DNA of 64,000 nucleotides from Granulosicoccus sp965214025. GTDB taxonomy: Bacteria; Pseudomonadota; Gammaproteobacteria; Granulosicoccales; Granulosicoccaceae. Shown one piece after another: positions 43,514 through 53,082 of this stretch. How positions within the stretch are numbered: position 1 is the first letter of the stretch; each line of letters begins with the position of its first letter. Below the pieces are notes generated by a model. It saw nothing but the letters and a program-made list of their open reading frames with translations. It ran no database searches and had not been told where the DNA came from. Where the stretch lies: positions 35,942-99,941 of the forward strand of contig CBDCAW010000041.1 of assembly GCA_965214025.1 (NCBI GenBank), in the 5' to 3' direction. Made by a program: the position numbers and the translations under genes.

Positions 43514-45787
43514 ATGAATTACTACTTGGAAAAACACGACACGGGCAGGCACGATGGTACGGCCGGGCAGACCTCGGATCCTGCCGATGGTGCCTCATCG
43601 TACGCTGCGCTCAGGCGCTCACCGATGCAGGCGGCACTGGTTCTCGCACTGACCTTCACACTGCAGGCCTGTGGCGACGACGACAGCGATTACGACTTCG
43701 ATCAGAGCATCGCCGATCAGGCGGCCGCCGCGGCAGCAGCTGCGCCACCTCAGGCACTTTACAACCCCGACCCCGAGGCACCGGTTCTGCCGTTTCCGAC
43801 GTCGCTGTTCTTTCAGGGCAGCGAAGACGGCACCTTGAACCTGCCGGTGGAGGACGCTGAGAACCTTGCCGACCCGCGCGCGGCCTTGAACCTTGCCGAC
43901 GGCTTTTCGACCAATGCACCGATCGTCACCAGCGTCAGCGAGGCGCTCGATGAGGACACGCTGGTGCCGGGTGACACCGTACGGGTCTTCGAGATCGAGA
44001 CCGTTCCGCTGGGCGAGGATGGCGCGGGAGCGGTCACCGGGGTGGTGGCCGAGCTCGACGCGACGCAGTTCGCGGTCAGGAATGTGGTCAGTGGCGCAGC
44101 AGCCGCGGAGGAAGATGCCGCGAACACCGCGGATGCTGAAAGCACCGCAGAGGCTGCCGATACCGAAGGCGCCGCTGGCGCCACCGCGTCCAGCACTATC
44201 GTGATCCTGCCGCTGCAGCCGCTCGAACCATCGAGCGATTACATGGTGCTGCTGACCAACGGCATTCAGGATGCCGACGGAAACGCGCTGACTCCAAGCC
44301 TGCCCTACCGACTGACCGCGGGCGACACCGAACTCACCGGGGAGGCCGTCGCAGCACTCGAGCCATTGCGCCGGCTTACCGGTACGATGTTGGCTGCCGC
44401 TGCGGCAGAGAACGTGGATTCCGCTGACGTTGTGTTGAGCTGGACCTTCAAGACGGGAGGGGTGCGTGAGGTGCTACAGGCCGTCAAGGATGCGTTGGCG
44501 CCGGGAGCATTGCAGGTCGCGAGCACCGACACCACCACCGCGAATTACCCGGGCGGCATGCCCGACCAACTACCGGGCTATGCCGATATCTACACCGGCA
44601 CTCTCGAAGTGCCGTATTACCAGACCGCGGTCGGCGCGGATGGCAACCCCGTACCGGCATTGTCCGGCTATTGGAACGGCGGCCCCGGGCCGAGCCCCGT
44701 ATCTCGCTTCAACCCGCTACCGGTTGCCACCGGCACTGAAACCATTCCGGTGCTGATGACGGTACCCAACGGAGCGCCCAACGGTATCGAGAGACCTGAA
44801 GCCGGCTGGCCGGTCGCGATCATGCAACACGGCATCACGGGCGATCGCAGGAACGCACTGTTCATCGCCGATGCCATGGCAGCAGCGGGTATAGCGGTGA
44901 TCGCGATCGACCTGCCCCTGCATGGCCTGACCGATCCCACAGACCCCCTGGGTGCCGTCGAGTCCGGTTACCCCGACGACCGGGAGCGAACCTTCGGCAT
45001 CGATGTGCTGAACAACGAGACCGGTGCGCAGGGGCCGGACGGCACGGCGGACGACAGCGGTGCGCATTTCTACAACCTGGCTAACCTTGTGAATACACGT
45101 GACAACCTGCGCCAGGCGGTCTCGGATCTACTGGTACTGAGCGCAAGCCTCGCCACCCTCGTGGACGTCACCGAGGACGGCGACGGCGCCACCCTTGTCA
45201 ACGCTGCCGAAAAGCGTTTCATCGGCCATTCGCTCGGTGCCATCGTAGGCGTACCGTTTCTCAGCTACGACGATACGATCACCGCCGCTACCCTGGCGAA
45301 TGGCGGAGGTGCGCTGGTCTCTGTACTGGCAGCGTCCGAGCAGTTCGGGCCCGCCATAACGGCGGGCCTGGAAGCTCAGGGGATCGCTCCCGGGTCACCG
45401 GAGGCGCAGCAGTTCCTGACGGTTGCGCAGACCGTCGTCGATCCGGGTGACCCCCTGAACCACGCAGCGGCACTGGCACAGCTGGGCACTGCCCTGCATT
45501 ACGTCGAAGTGGCCGGTGACACGACAGTACCCAACAGCGTGGCTACCGCGCCACTGGCAGGTACGGACCCCCTGGGCTTCGCACTTGGCCTGACACCGTC
45601 GAATCAGAATACGACCGGCAGCGGTTGGTACATCTTCAATTCGGGCAATCACCGCAGCTTCCTCGATCCGACGGAAGATGCGACCGTCACGGCCGAGATG
45701 CAGGCTCAGGCCGCCGGCTTCGCGGCCAATAACGGTACCGCACTTGCCATAGGCAACCAGGATGTGATCCAGGCTCCGGCGGAATGA
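43514..45787 (+). CDS. VolA/Pla-1-like lipoprotein lipase
   Basis: 757 residues, alpha/beta hydrolase. An Arg-Arg precedes a hydrophobic segment ending in lipobox LQAC (Cys53), giving an outer-membrane lipoprotein; a short start at 43625 would lose the positive charges. Nucleophile elbow 'GHSLG' with Ser573, preceded by 'WPVAIMQHGITGDR' (oxyanion-side HG). Ala/Glu/Asp-rich insert around residues 195-225. Vibrio cholerae VolA, a surface lysophospholipase, is encoded next to fadL and feeds it with fatty acids; the same pairing here (23 bases after fadL) supports that role. Confidence 0.83.
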   Translation: MNYYLEKHDTGRHDGTAGQTSDPADGASSYAALRRSPMQAALVLALTFTLQACGDDDSDYDFDQSIADQAAAAAAAAPPQALYNPDPEAPVLPFPTSLFFQGSEDGTLNLPVEDAENLADPRAALNLADGFSTNAPIVTSVSEALDEDTLVPGDTVRVFEIETVPLGEDGAGAVTGVVAELDATQFAVRNVVSGAAAAEEDAANTADAESTAEAADTEGAAGATASSTIVILPLQPLEPSSDYMVLLTNGIQDADGNALTPSLPYRLTAGDTELTGEAVAALEPLRRLTGTMLAAAAAENVDSADVVLSWTFKTGGVREVLQAVKDALAPGALQVASTDTTTANYPGGMPDQLPGYADIYTGTLEVPYYQTAVGADGNPVPALSGYWNGGPGPSPVSRFNPLPVATGTETIPVLMTVPNGAPNGIERPEAGWPVAIMQHGITGDRRNALFIADAMAAAGIAVIAIDLPLHGLTDPTDPLGAVESGYPDDRERTFGIDVLNNETGAQGPDGTADDSGAHFYNLANLVNTRDNLRQAVSDLLVLSASLATLVDVTEDGDGATLVNAAEKRFIGHSLGAIVGVPFLSYDDTITAATLANGGGALVSVLAASEQFGPAITAGLEAQGIAPGSPEAQQFLTVAQTVVDPGDPLNHAAALAQLGTALHYVEVAGDTTVPNSVATAPLAGTDPLGFALGLTPSNQNTTGSGWYIFNSGNHRSFLDPTEDATVTAEMQAQAAGFAANNGTALAIGNQDVIQAPAE

Positions 45788-46440
45788 GCGCGCCGTGCCC
45801 ACGTAGCAGCCTCGCCATCACAGTGCCGCCACCATCAGGTCGCGGCATTGCGAGTCGTTCTGCCCTCTGGCCTCTCGTGCTGGCCGCCCTGTTTCTGCTG
45901 ACGACACCAGGCTTCGCGACCGCACAGTCGACGACGGTGCGCGGCATAGAATTGGCCGACACCGTGTCGGCGGGGGATACCACCCTGACGCTAGCCGGTG
46001 CCGGGGTGCGCAGCAGGTTCTTCTTCAAGCTCTATGTCGGGGCCCTGTACCTTGCCGAACCTGCCGACTCTGCGAGCACGATCGTGGCGGCCGATGAGCC
46101 GATGATGATTACCATCGACATTCTTTCGGACAAGGTTACCCGTGAGCGCCTCATCGATACACTCGACGAAGGGTTCGCCAAGTCCACCGGTGGCGACACC
46201 GCACCGGTGCAGGCAGGCATCGATACGCTGTTCGACCTGATGCACGGCAAGGTCGTACCGGGTGATCGGTTGGGTTTGAGCTACGACCCTGCCGACGGTA
46301 CGCACGTGAGCAAGAACGGCGAGGAGCTGGCGGTAATCGAGGGCCTGCCGTTCAAGCAGGCCCTGTTCGGCATCTGGCTGGGCGACGAGCCTGCGCAGGG
46401 CTCACTGAAAAGTGACATGTTGGGCAGTCAGTCGCCCTGA
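45784..46440 (+). CDS. Chalcone isomerase-like (fatty-acid-binding fold) exported protein
   Basis: 218 residues with a signal peptide (hydrophobic about 29-43, cut near ATA|QS). Matches the bacterial chalcone-isomerase-like family: 'GIELADTVSAG', 'GAGVRSRFFFKLYVGALYL', 'ADEPMMITIDILSDKVTRE', 'LPFKQALFGIWLGDEPAQ'. Proteins of this fold in plants bind fatty acids, and the gene overlaps the VolA-like gene by four bases (ATGA), so a periplasmic fatty acid carrier role is reasonable but unproven. Ends nine bases from convergent fadE. Confidence 0.82.
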   Translation: MSAPCPRSSLAITVPPPSGRGIASRSALWPLVLAALFLLTTPGFATAQSTTVRGIELADTVSAGDTTLTLAGAGVRSRFFFKLYVGALYLAEPADSASTIVAADEPMMITIDILSDKVTRERLIDTLDEGFAKSTGGDTAPVQAGIDTLFDLMHGKVVPGDRLGLSYDPADGTHVSKNGEELAVIEGLPFKQALFGIWLGDEPAQGSLKSDMLGSQSP

Positions 46441-46449
46441 CGACAAGCG

Positions 46450-48966
46450 CTACGCAGCATCTGCTTCGCGCTGCGCCGAGGCATCCTGCCCAGCCTCGGC
46501 CTTGCGGCGCTTCTCCCCTTCTCGCGGTGCCTCGACCTTCGCTCCGTGCAACACATCGTTCGGAAAATCGTCGACCTTCACCACACGGTCGGTCGCCTCG
46601 GCGAGTGCCACCAGCAGGCGTTCGTCCTCCGCACCGATCACCTGCCGCTCCACCAGCTGCTTCAACCAGTCTTCGTAGCTGGTGTGGTAAGGCTTCTGCT
46701 CACGGCTGGCTCGCAGCTTGCGCTCTGCACCTTCGGCAGCCACGGCGGTGGCCAGGGCGTGTTCGAGTGAGCCGGTCACGTCCAGCGGATCGTCACTGAC
46801 GAACGCACAGGCGGTGAGTCGGTCGCGTGCCTCGGAAGGCGTGAGCAGCAAGCTCGCGCACTTCTGGGTGAGTTGGTCGTTCGGCGTTCGATAGCGACGC
46901 CCAAGTGGAAACACGACGGCGCGCAGCATGAGGCCGACGAAACGGTTCGGAAAGTTGCGCAGGATCTGGTCGAGTGCCACCTGCGTCTCGAACAGGCAAC
47001 GGCGCACCGACCATTCCAGCAGCGGCAGATCAGCTGCCGGGCGGCCCGTGTCTTCGTAGCGCTTGAGCACAGCCGAGGCCATGTACATCTGGATCAGGCC
47101 ATCGGCGAACCGGCCCGAGAGCATCTCCTTGCGCTTCAGCCCACCACCGAGAAACAGCATCGCGAAGTCTGCCAGGAACGCATAGGCCGAGCTCATGCGT
47201 GTGAGACGGCGGTAGTAGCGGGCATTGCGACCCGTGACCGGGCTCTGTGCGAAGCGCCCGCGGGTAACACCGTGAAACAGCGCCCGGGCACCGTTCTGGA
47301 TCGCGTAGCCGATATGCCCCATCAGTGCCTCGTCGAAGTTCTCCAGAGCCTCGCGCCGGTTCGGTAGCGAGGCCGCATTGATCTCCTTCACCAGCCAGGG
47401 GTGGCAGCGCATGGCGCCCTGGCCGAATATGATCATGCTGCGGGTGAGAATGTTCGCCCCTTCCACGGTGATACCCACCGGCACCGCCTGATAACCACGG
47501 CCGAGGAAGTTGCTCGGGCCCATGCAGATGCCCTTGCCACCGGTGATGTCCATGCCATGGTTGATGACCGTACGCATGCTCTCGGTGTTGTAGTACTTCA
47601 GGATCGCGGAGACCACCGACGGCTTTTCGCCCTGGTCCAGCGCCGCACACGTCAGACGGCGACCGGCATCCATGGTGTAAGTCAGCCCCGCCACCTCACC
47701 CAGCGCTTCCTCGATACCCTCGAACTTGCCGATGGACATGTTGAACTGCTTGCGCACACGGGCATAGGCACCCACATGGCGAGCCACCGACATGCCGGAG
47801 GCCACACCGTTGGACGGCAGCGACACCCCACGCCCGACCGACAGCGATTCCATCAGCATGCGCCAGCCCTGCCCGACCATCGGCTCGCCACCGATGATCC
47901 AGTCCATCGGAATGAACACATTCTCGCCGCTGTTCGGTCCGTTCATGAACGACTGATTCAACGGAAAGTGCCGTCGGCCGATGTTCACGCCAGGCGTCGT
48001 GGTCGGAATCAGCGCGCAGGTGATACCCAGATCTTCCTGCTCGCCCAGCAGGCCGTCGGGGTCGTAGGCCTTGAAGGCCAGACCCAGCAGGCTCGCGATC
48101 GGGCCGAGGGTGATGTAACGCTTGTTCCAGGTGAGCCGCAGGCCGAGCACTTCCCTGCCTTCATGCTGACCCTTGCAGACCACACCGTAGTCAGGCATGG
48201 CACCGGCATCCGACCCGGCACTCGGGCCGGTCAGTGCAAAGCAGGGAATCTCACGCCCGTCGGCCAGCCGCGGCAGGTAATGATTCTTCTGCTCGTCGGT
48301 TCCGTAGTGCAACAGCAGCTCCGCAGGGCCAAGCGAGTTCGGCACCATGACGCTCACACCGGCTGAAACACTACGCGTGGCCAGCTTGGTCACCACTTCG
48401 GAATGCGCCAGTGCCGAAAAGCCCAACCCACCGTAGGATTTCGGAATGACCATGCCGAGGAACCGCTGCTCCTTGATGTATTTCCAGACCGCGGGCGGCA
48501 GATCGTTGTGCTCGAAGGTAATCTCCCAATCATCGAGCATGGCGCACAGGGTATCGACGGGACCGTCCACGAAGGCCCGTTCCTCGGCGGTCAGCGTGGC
48601 TTCCGGATAATCGATGAGCTGCTTCCACTCGGGCGCACCGCGGAACAGTTCGGCATCCCACCAGACCGTGCCCGCATCGATGGCGGCGCGCTCGGTGCTG
48701 GACATCGGCGGCAGCACGGCACGCACATAGTGCAAAAGCGGCGTGCTGACCAGCCGGTGCCGCAACGGCGTCACGTTGAACACCAGTGCCGCGACTATCA
48801 AGAGCCCCCAAAGGACCACGCCGGCCACACCACCGAGCGCACCGCTCAGCGTGGCGACAAGCAGCACCGCCGCGGCGACGAGGGTCGCCGTCGAACGGCT
48901 GGGACGAGCCGTGGCGAGCAGATAGACCGTACCGGCCAGGACTACCAGCCAGAAGATGAGTGTCAT
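46450..48966 (-). CDS. fadE: Acyl-CoA dehydrogenase FadE
   Basis: 838 residues, close to the 814 of E. coli FadE. Two N-terminal hydrophobic segments (about 2-20 and 30-65) anchor it to the membrane, then the acyl-CoA dehydrogenase core: 'PKSYGGLGFSALAHSEVV', 'CFALTGPSAGSDAGAMPD', 'NKRYITLGPIA' and 'DITGGKGICMGP'. Catalyses the first step of beta-oxidation with FAD. Convergent with the fadL-volA-CHI-like genes, completing a fatty-acid uptake and degradation locus. A Lys/Glu/Ala-rich tail ends the protein. Confidence 0.95.
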   Translation of the reverse strand: MTLIFWLVVLAGTVYLLATARPSRSTATLVAAAVLLVATLSGALGGVAGVVLWGLLIVAALVFNVTPLRHRLVSTPLLHYVRAVLPPMSSTERAAIDAGTVWWDAELFRGAPEWKQLIDYPEATLTAEERAFVDGPVDTLCAMLDDWEITFEHNDLPPAVWKYIKEQRFLGMVIPKSYGGLGFSALAHSEVVTKLATRSVSAGVSVMVPNSLGPAELLLHYGTDEQKNHYLPRLADGREIPCFALTGPSAGSDAGAMPDYGVVCKGQHEGREVLGLRLTWNKRYITLGPIASLLGLAFKAYDPDGLLGEQEDLGITCALIPTTTPGVNIGRRHFPLNQSFMNGPNSGENVFIPMDWIIGGEPMVGQGWRMLMESLSVGRGVSLPSNGVASGMSVARHVGAYARVRKQFNMSIGKFEGIEEALGEVAGLTYTMDAGRRLTCAALDQGEKPSVVSAILKYYNTESMRTVINHGMDITGGKGICMGPSNFLGRGYQAVPVGITVEGANILTRSMIIFGQGAMRCHPWLVKEINAASLPNRREALENFDEALMGHIGYAIQNGARALFHGVTRGRFAQSPVTGRNARYYRRLTRMSSAYAFLADFAMLFLGGGLKRKEMLSGRFADGLIQMYMASAVLKRYEDTGRPAADLPLLEWSVRRCLFETQVALDQILRNFPNRFVGLMLRAVVFPLGRRYRTPNDQLTQKCASLLLTPSEARDRLTACAFVSDDPLDVTGSLEHALATAVAAEGAERKLRASREQKPYHTSYEDWLKQLVERQVIGAEDERLLVALAEATDRVVKVDDFPNDVLHGAKVEAPREGEKRRKAEAGQDASAQREADAA

Positions 48967-49281
48967 GCGGTATTCCCCGTTTGGAAGGTGTATGAACGCC
49001 TATGATACGTCAGCGGCTCGTAGCCGGCCTCTGCCAGGCGAACACTGCAAGGACGATATGGACGCCGTGTGCGAATTACGCCAAAGTTGGCGCTTTCCTG
49101 CCCTCGTGCATCGCTCCCTGTCACCCTATCGGACAAACGAGGTCCGCGCTTGATGCCTGGTGGCAGGCGGCCGACCTATTCGTCGCCCAATCGCGAGGCG
49201 GTGGGTGCAAGGCTGTGGGCAGAGGCGCACCGCCGGACCACACCGCCTGTCAAATCGAACACTGTCTCAGGAATGACGACC
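48967..49281. other. Intergenic region between fadE and folE
   Basis: About 315 bases between the divergent fadE and folE starts. A reading frame in it continues into folE but has no coding character upstream of 49273. I see no recognisable promoter, operator or RNA element. Confidence 0.4.
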
Positions 49282-49827
49282 ATGCAAGAAGCCTTTGCCC
49301 AGATCATCGAAGCTGTCGGCGAGGACCCCTCCCGCGACGGTCTCGTCGATACACCCCAGCGCGCGGCCCGGGCGATGGCCTATCTGACGCACGGCTATGG
49401 CCAGACCCTGGAGGAGATCCTCAACGGGGCGATCTTCGAATCGGACAGCGACGAGATGGTGATCGTGCGCGATATCGAGCTCTATTCGCTGTGCGAACAT
49501 CATCTTCTGCCGTTCATCGGCAAATGCCATGTAGCTTACCTGCCACGCCGCAAGGTTATCGGCCTGTCCAAGGTGGCCCGCATCGTCGACATGTATGCCC
49601 GGCGGCTGCAGATTCAGGAAAACCTCACCAAGCAGATCGCGGACGCGGTGAACAGCGTGACCGACGGCCTCGGGGTGGGGGTGATCATCGAAGCCCACCA
49701 CATGTGCATGATGATGCGCGGGGTGCAGAAGCAGAACTCGTCGATGACCACTTCATCGATGCTTGGCAGGTTCCGTTCCGACATCAACACCCGCAACGAA
49801 TTCCTCATGCTTGCCAAGGGTAACTGA
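49282..49827 (+). CDS. folE: GTP cyclohydrolase I (type IA)
   Basis: 181 residues from the ATG at 49282, chosen because AGGA (49269-49272) is nine bases upstream; an ATG at 49273 touches it. First enzyme of tetrahydrofolate biosynthesis, converting GTP to 7,8-dihydroneopterin triphosphate. Zinc-binding Cys and His in 'SLCEHHLLPF' and the Cys in 'AHHMCMMMRG' are present, so it is the zinc-dependent type. 'PRRKVIGLSKVARI' and 'SDINTRNEFL' are family motifs. Its 3' end overlaps the convergent ABC transporter gene by 75 bases. Confidence 0.95.
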   Translation: MQEAFAQIIEAVGEDPSRDGLVDTPQRAARAMAYLTHGYGQTLEEILNGAIFESDSDEMVIVRDIELYSLCEHHLLPFIGKCHVAYLPRRKVIGLSKVARIVDMYARRLQIQENLTKQIADAVNSVTDGLGVGVIIEAHHMCMMMRGVQKQNSSMTTSSMLGRFRSDINTRNEFLMLAKGN

Positions 49828-51615
49828 CGGCTGCTCGTCGCCCGCCTGCTGCATCTGCCACAGGGCGGCGTAAAGTCCATCCTGCTCCAGCAGGCGGCCA
49901 TGCGTACCACGCTCCACGATCAAGCCGGCATCGAGCACCAGTATCTCGTCGGCATCCACGATCGTGGACAGCCGATGTGCGATGACCAGCGACGTCGCCC
50001 GCTGTGCCACGGCGTTCAGGCCACCGAGAATGGCCTGCTCGGTGCGTGAGTCGAGGCTGGATGTGGCTTCATCGAACACGATGATCGGCGGGTCTTTCAG
50101 GATCACGCGGGCGATGGCCATGCGCTGCTTCTCACCACCGGACAACTTCAATCCGCGCTCGCCCACCACCGTGTCGTAGCCTTCGGGCAGCTGTTCGATG
50201 AAGGGCGCCAGATTCGCCCGCTGCGCGGCATCGCGAATCTCATCCATGCCTGCCCCCTCGCGTGCGTAGGCCAGGTTGTAGCGGATGGTATCGTTGAACA
50301 TGACGGTATCCTGTGGCACCACACCCAAGGCTTCGCGCAGGCTTGCCTGCGTGCACTCGCGCACATCGGTGCCGGCCACTCGAATCGCGCCTTCATCCAC
50401 ATCGTAGAAGCGAAACAACAGGCGTGAAAGCGTCGACTTGCCCGACCCCGACGGCCCGACCACCGCCACCTTCTTGCCGGCCGGCACGCTGAAGCTGACA
50501 CCGCGGATGATCGGCCGTTCCGGCAGGTAGGCGAACTTCACGTCATCGAATTCGAGTGTGGGCTCGGCAACCCGAAGCGTGCCGGCATCCGGCTGGTCCT
50601 GCACGTCCGGGACCTTCTCCAGCAGCCGGATCACCAGATCCATGTCGGCCAGGGCATACTGCAAGCCGCGATACACCACACCGAGAAAGTTCAGCGGTAC
50701 GAACAGTTGCAGCATCATCGCGTTTATCAGCACGATATCGCCCAGGGAAATGGTGGCGGCGGCCACATCTCGCGCTGCCAGCAACATGATGCACGTGACG
50801 CCGACGGCCACCAGCGCCGACTGCCCGAAGTTCAGCGTGGACATCGTGACCTGGCTGCGCACGCCGGCATCGGCCCAACCGAACAGATGCGCGTCGTAGG
50901 CATCGACCTCCAGCTTCTCATTGTTGAAGTACTTCACCGTTTCGTAGTTCAGCAGGCTATCGACCGCCCGGCCGTTGGCCAGTGAATCGAGCCGGTTCAT
51001 CTCATGACGGAATTGCATTCGCCAGCCCGAAAAGAGCAGCGTGAAGGTGATGTACGCCACCACGGTGAGCAGCACGACCACCGCGTAGCTCATGCCGTAG
51101 CCTGCCAGCAGGATGCCGGCCACCAGCAGGAACTCCGCCGCGGTGGGCACGATGTTGAACACCAGCAGGTTGACGATCGAGCTCAGGCTCGCCGTACTGC
51201 GCGACAGGTCGCGCGAGATGCTACCGGTCTTGCGCTCAAGGTGATAGGCCAGTGACAAGCCGTGCAGGTGCTGCATGACCTGCGTCGACAGCCGGTGCAT
51301 GGCGCGGTAGCGAACCCGTGCGAACAGCGAATCGCGCAGCTCGTTGAACAGGGAGCTGGCCAGCCGCAGCGCACCGTAGGCCGCCACGAAGCCCATCGCC
51401 ACCAGCAATGCACCCTCGGCCATGTCGCCGGTGTCCAGTGTGTCGACGATACGCTTCAGCGTGAGCGGTACTGCCACGACCGCCAGCTTGCTGATCACCA
51501 GGCAGCCCAACGCCAGCATCACACGGCCGCGATACTCCCACAGATAGCTCGACAGCTTGCGCAGGTTATCGACATCGCGCCGGTTGCTGTGCGGGGCTTC
51601 CTGTCTGCCGGACAT
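49753..51615 (-). CDS. Atm1/HMT1-type ABC exporter (half transporter)
   Basis: 620 residues from ATG 51615; a longer frame to 51675 enters the dusA end. Six membrane helices (about 30-310) are fused to a nucleotide-binding domain: Walker A 'GPSGSGKST', Q-loop 'VVPQDTVMFN', signature 'LSGGEKQRMAIAR', Walker B 'IIVFDEATSSLD'. 'YETVKYFNNE' and 'MMLQLFVPLNFLG' are typical of the Atm1/ABCB7/HMT1 group, which export glutathione-linked or sulfur compounds and influence Fe-S and metal balance. Convergent with folE with a 75-base overlap. Confidence 0.9.
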   Translation of the reverse strand: MSGRQEAPHSNRRDVDNLRKLSSYLWEYRGRVMLALGCLVISKLAVVAVPLTLKRIVDTLDTGDMAEGALLVAMGFVAAYGALRLASSLFNELRDSLFARVRYRAMHRLSTQVMQHLHGLSLAYHLERKTGSISRDLSRSTASLSSIVNLLVFNIVPTAAEFLLVAGILLAGYGMSYAVVVLLTVVAYITFTLLFSGWRMQFRHEMNRLDSLANGRAVDSLLNYETVKYFNNEKLEVDAYDAHLFGWADAGVRSQVTMSTLNFGQSALVAVGVTCIMLLAARDVAAATISLGDIVLINAMMLQLFVPLNFLGVVYRGLQYALADMDLVIRLLEKVPDVQDQPDAGTLRVAEPTLEFDDVKFAYLPERPIIRGVSFSVPAGKKVAVVGPSGSGKSTLSRLLFRFYDVDEGAIRVAGTDVRECTQASLREALGVVPQDTVMFNDTIRYNLAYAREGAGMDEIRDAAQRANLAPFIEQLPEGYDTVVGERGLKLSGGEKQRMAIARVILKDPPIIVFDEATSSLDSRTEQAILGGLNAVAQRATSLVIAHRLSTIVDADEILVLDAGLIVERGTHGRLLEQDGLYAALWQMQQAGDEQPSVTLGKHEEFVAGVDVGTEPAKHR

Positions 51616-51626
51616 CGCTTGGGCGT

Positions 51627-52754
51627 TCAGTTGGGTGAGAGCGCAGGTTTGGGTGAGAGCACAGGCGAGGACCACGACCGCTCGAGCCGCGCCTGATCGG
51701 GAACCACGAACTCCAGTGCCTCATCGACCAGCGTTACCGCATCCTCGGTACGAGACGCCTGTTCGCTCAGATGCCGACGCCAACGCCGTGCACCCGGCCT
51801 GTCCTGGAACAGGGCCACCAGATGCCGGCTCAGGGAACTGGTGCGTGCCCCACCTTCGATCTGCGCCTGCATGTACAGCGCGTAGTCGCGCGCTACCGCT
51901 TCCAGTGCGGGCGCGACACCGGTAACGTTCGGCAACCGGTTTGCCGGAGCGCTCGACGATTCGTCCGGTGCTCGGCCACTCAAGCGAGTGACGCCGTCGG
52001 GCAAGTCGGGGTACAGGCGCGCATCGGCGTCGGCCAGAAAGGACGGGTGGTAATACGCCTGCCGACCGAGCATGACCCCATCCACCTGCCGCAGGTGATC
52101 GGTGATGGCCGGCCAGTCGTCGATGCCGCCGTTGATGGTGATGTGCAACTCGGGGAAGTGCTGCTTTACACGGTACACGTATTCATAGCGCAACGGCGGC
52201 ACCAGGCGGTTCTCCTTCGGGCTGAGTCCATCCAGCCAGGCCTTGCGCGCATGGACCACGAAATACCGGCAGCCTGCGTCGGCAACCGTTTCAACGAACT
52301 GCTGCAGCGCCTCGTAGCTGTCATCCCGGTCTATGCCGAGCCGGCACTTGACCGACACCGGAATCGCCACCGCCTCCTGCATCGCGCGGACGCAGTCGGC
52401 CACGAGCTCAGGCTCCGCCATCAGGCAGGCGCCGAACCGCCCTGCCTGCACCCGATCGCTCGGGCAGCCGACATTCATGTTGATTTCGCTGTAGCCGAAG
52501 GCTTCGCCGATCCGCGCCGCCTCTGCCATCTCGGCCGGATCACTGCCGCCGAGTTGCAATACCACCGGAGCCTCGAGCGGATCGTGGCCGAGCAGCCGTT
52601 CACGGTCGCCGTGCAACACCGCGCGGCTGGTCAACATTTCCGTGTACAGCAGCGAATGCCGGGTGAGCAATCGAGCCAGGTGGCGAAAGTGGCGATCGGT
52701 CAGTTCCATCATCGGCGCGATGGCAAGCCGGCGATGGCGTTCGTCGAAGGTCAT
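51627..52754 (-). CDS. dusA: tRNA-dihydrouridine(20/20a) synthase DusA
   Basis: 375 residues from ATG 52754; the frame extends upstream to a GTG at 52826. TIM-barrel flavoprotein reducing U20/U20a in tRNA D-loops. 'APMMELTDRHFRHLARLL', 'EMLTSRAVLHGD', 'EINMNVGCPSDRVQAGRFGACLM' in parts (with catalytic Cys), and 'INGGIDDW' are DusA motifs. The C-terminus ends in a short duplication 'LSPKPALSPN' produced by an 18-bp direct repeat. It ends 12 bases before the ABC exporter start, same strand. Confidence 0.93.
   Translation of the reverse strand: MTFDERHRRLAIAPMMELTDRHFRHLARLLTRHSLLYTEMLTSRAVLHGDRERLLGHDPLEAPVVLQLGGSDPAEMAEAARIGEAFGYSEINMNVGCPSDRVQAGRFGACLMAEPELVADCVRAMQEAVAIPVSVKCRLGIDRDDSYEALQQFVETVADAGCRYFVVHARKAWLDGLSPKENRLVPPLRYEYVYRVKQHFPELHITINGGIDDWPAITDHLRQVDGVMLGRQAYYHPSFLADADARLYPDLPDGVTRLSGRAPDESSSAPANRLPNVTGVAPALEAVARDYALYMQAQIEGGARTSSLSRHLVALFQDRPGARRWRRHLSEQASRTEDAVTLVDEALEFVVPDQARLERSWSSPVLSPKPALSPN
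51631..51665 (-). repeat. 18-bp direct repeat at the dusA 3' end
   Basis: TTGGGTGAGAGCGCAGG (51631-51647) is repeated with one change at 51649-51665, period 18. The duplication lengthens the DusA tail by six residues and overlaps the region just upstream of the ABC exporter start. Confidence 0.8.
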
Positions 52755-53082
52755 GAACGGTGGGAGATTCCGAGTTACCGAAAGATTGGCCACCGGCCCG
52801 AGCCGCGCAGGATTTGACGGGAGCACCCGCGGCCATTGTCACATACGTGCCGCCCGGTGGCGGAGTTAAATGACGGCACGATGCGTTTATACCCGCCGAC
52901 CGGCCGTCCGGACCATTTGCCGGTCTGTCCGCTTGTGAGAGAATCGTCGCACAATGGCCTGTCATCGGCCGGTCATCGATTGGCTCATGGGCGTTAGCCA
53001 CCGGCGAAACCTGCGCGAAATGCACAGGACGTACCGGTGGCTGCCATCGTCATCACACACCGTCATCAACCGGGAAGTATTC
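52755..53082. other. Divergent intergenic region between dusA and adhC
   Basis: 328 bases that must hold both promoters. Only an unproductive in-frame extension of dusA lies in it. No operator or promoter could be assigned with confidence. Confidence 0.35.
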
